This document shows, in pieces, positions 4,523 to 5,199 of a stretch of 5,199 nucleotides of DNA. Origin of the DNA: Candidatus Odinarchaeota archaeon (GTDB taxonomy: Archaea > Asgardarchaeota > Baldrarchaeia > Baldrarchaeales > DXJG01); assembly GCA_021158895.1 (NCBI GenBank), contig JAGGSW010000110.1:1-5199 (forward strand), given 5' to 3'. The notes under the pieces are model-generated. The model did no database searches and was not told the origin of the DNA. It saw only the letters and a program-made list of their open reading frames with translations. The number at the start of each line of letters is the position of its first letter. Positions within the stretch are counted from its first letter, which is position 1. A program made the translations under genes and the position numbers.

Positions 4523-5199
4523 TACGACCTCTTTATCTATGTATGTTCGTGTTCATCCATGTTTTGATGAGAAAGCCCACTTTATTTATGCTCGCATTCA
4601 TCTACCAGTTGCCCCTAAATGCAATATTCAGTGCAATTATTGTGAACGGGTTGTCGATGAAAATTTTTGTGTAGATAGGCCGGGTGTATCGGCAAAACTA
4701 ATTTCGCCAAGTGAAGCCGTGAAACTTGTTAAAAGAGCTAAGGACCTTTATCCATCTTTATCTATTGTTGGCATTGCTGGTCCTGGAGAGCCTTTAGCAA
4801 ACCTTGAAACCTTTGAGACATTAGAAAAAGTTCACGAAGAGTTTCCAGACCTAATAAAATGTGTTGCTACAAACGGCTTACTTTTACCACGTTACGTCCA
4901 TAAACTCTGGAAGCTTGGTGTTAGAACTTTAACTGTTACCGTTAATTCTATTAAACCTGAAATAGGGCAAAAAATATACTCCTGGATAAAATACAACGGA
5001 AAAACATATTTCGGCTTTGAAGCTGCAAAAAGACTTATAAACGCCCAGTTAAAAGGAATTGAAGAAGCTGTGAAAACTGGTTTTGCTGTGAAAGTAAATA
5101 CCGTCCTTATTCCAGAAATTAATGACACACACGTTGTTGAAGTTGCTAGAGAGGTTGCGCGTAGAGGCGTCTACATTCAAAACATAATCCCTTTAATTC
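4509..5199 (+). CDS. nifB: NifB, radical-SAM nitrogenase cofactor synthase, 3' partial
   Basis: NifB fuses two [4Fe-4S] clusters and inserts a SAM-derived carbide and a sulfur to make NifB-co, the 8Fe-9S-C core of nitrogenase cofactors. The 230 codons seen carry the diagnostic NifB motifs: HPCF (16-19), ARIHLPVAPKCNIQCNYC (28-45) with the radical-SAM CxxxCxxC at Cys38, Cys42 and Cys45, then Cys54 before DRPGV, GPGEPLAN (91-98) and CVATNGL (118-124). Cys18, Cys54 and Cys118 match the extra NifB cysteines that hold the accessory substrate clusters, which ordinary radical-SAM enzymes lack. The later stretch KVNTVLIPEIND is also typical of NifB. The gene is open at the window end, so whether a NifX-like C-terminal domain follows is unknown. 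The ATG has a strong SD, GGGAGGT (4495-4501), 7 bases upstream and inside the nifH 3' end. It overlaps nifH by 14 bp in another frame, indicating coupled translation. Confidence 0.95.
   Translation, partial: MNGNNTTSLSMYVRVHPCFDEKAHFIYARIHLPVAPKCNIQCNYCERVVDENFCVDRPGVSAKLISPSEAVKLVKRAKDLYPSLSIVGIAGPGEPLANLETFETLEKVHEEFPDLIKCVATNGLLLPRYVHKLWKLGVRTLTVTVNSIKPEIGQKIYSWIKYNGKTYFGFEAAKRLINAQLKGIEEAVKTGFAVKVNTVLIPEINDTHVVEVAREVARRGVYIQNIIPLI

Noticed and set aside
4892..5128. - strand 78-residue open frame within nifB
   Set aside because: Antisense to strongly conserved NifB sequence; a shadow frame.

Overview
The window is AT-rich and looks archaeal. The evidence is the gene content (a NifH/NifD-like/NifB set, a cysteine-rich DUF3795 protein, a 34-residue zinc ribbon), compact spacing, TATA-like rather than bacterial -35/-10 promoters, and several probable TTG starts placed behind clear Shine-Dalgarno sequences. 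A thermoproteotal or Bathyarchaeia-like metagenomic genome would fit, but the lineage is inference. All genes are on the + strand.

Layout. Bases 1-69 are a perfect fold-back palindrome at the window edge, probably a contig-end artefact. It cuts off the N-terminus of a plant-type L-asparaginase/isoaspartyl peptidase (to 889). Next is a 121-residue DUF3795 protein (962-1327). One codon after its TAG stop, in the same frame, lies a tiny CxxC...CxxC zinc ribbon (1331-1435). After a 176-bp gap comes an unrecognised 223-residue protein with a possible C-terminal winged helix (1612-2283). A second gap of 178 bp leads into the main feature.

From 2462 to the window end is a tightly packed operon: a compact nitrogenase component-1-like protein (NifD/NifE family, 404 aa), a NifH-type iron protein (274 aa), and NifB, the radical-SAM enzyme that builds the 8Fe-9S-C precursor of the nitrogenase cofactor (230 codons seen, open at the window end). 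The first two genes are 21 bp apart, and the second and third overlap by 14 bp. By family knowledge, NifB would make a complex Fe-S cluster, NifH would be the ATP-dependent electron donor, and the component-1-like protein would be the catalytic or scaffold subunit. No second component-1 subunit (NifK/NifN type) is visible here, though one could lie beyond base 5199. The pairing of a single short component-1 protein with both NifH and a full NifB core suggests a nitrogenase-like reductase or cluster-maturation module that is neither classical nitrogenase nor obviously the CfbC/CfbD coenzyme F430 enzyme. Its substrate cannot be read from the sequence.
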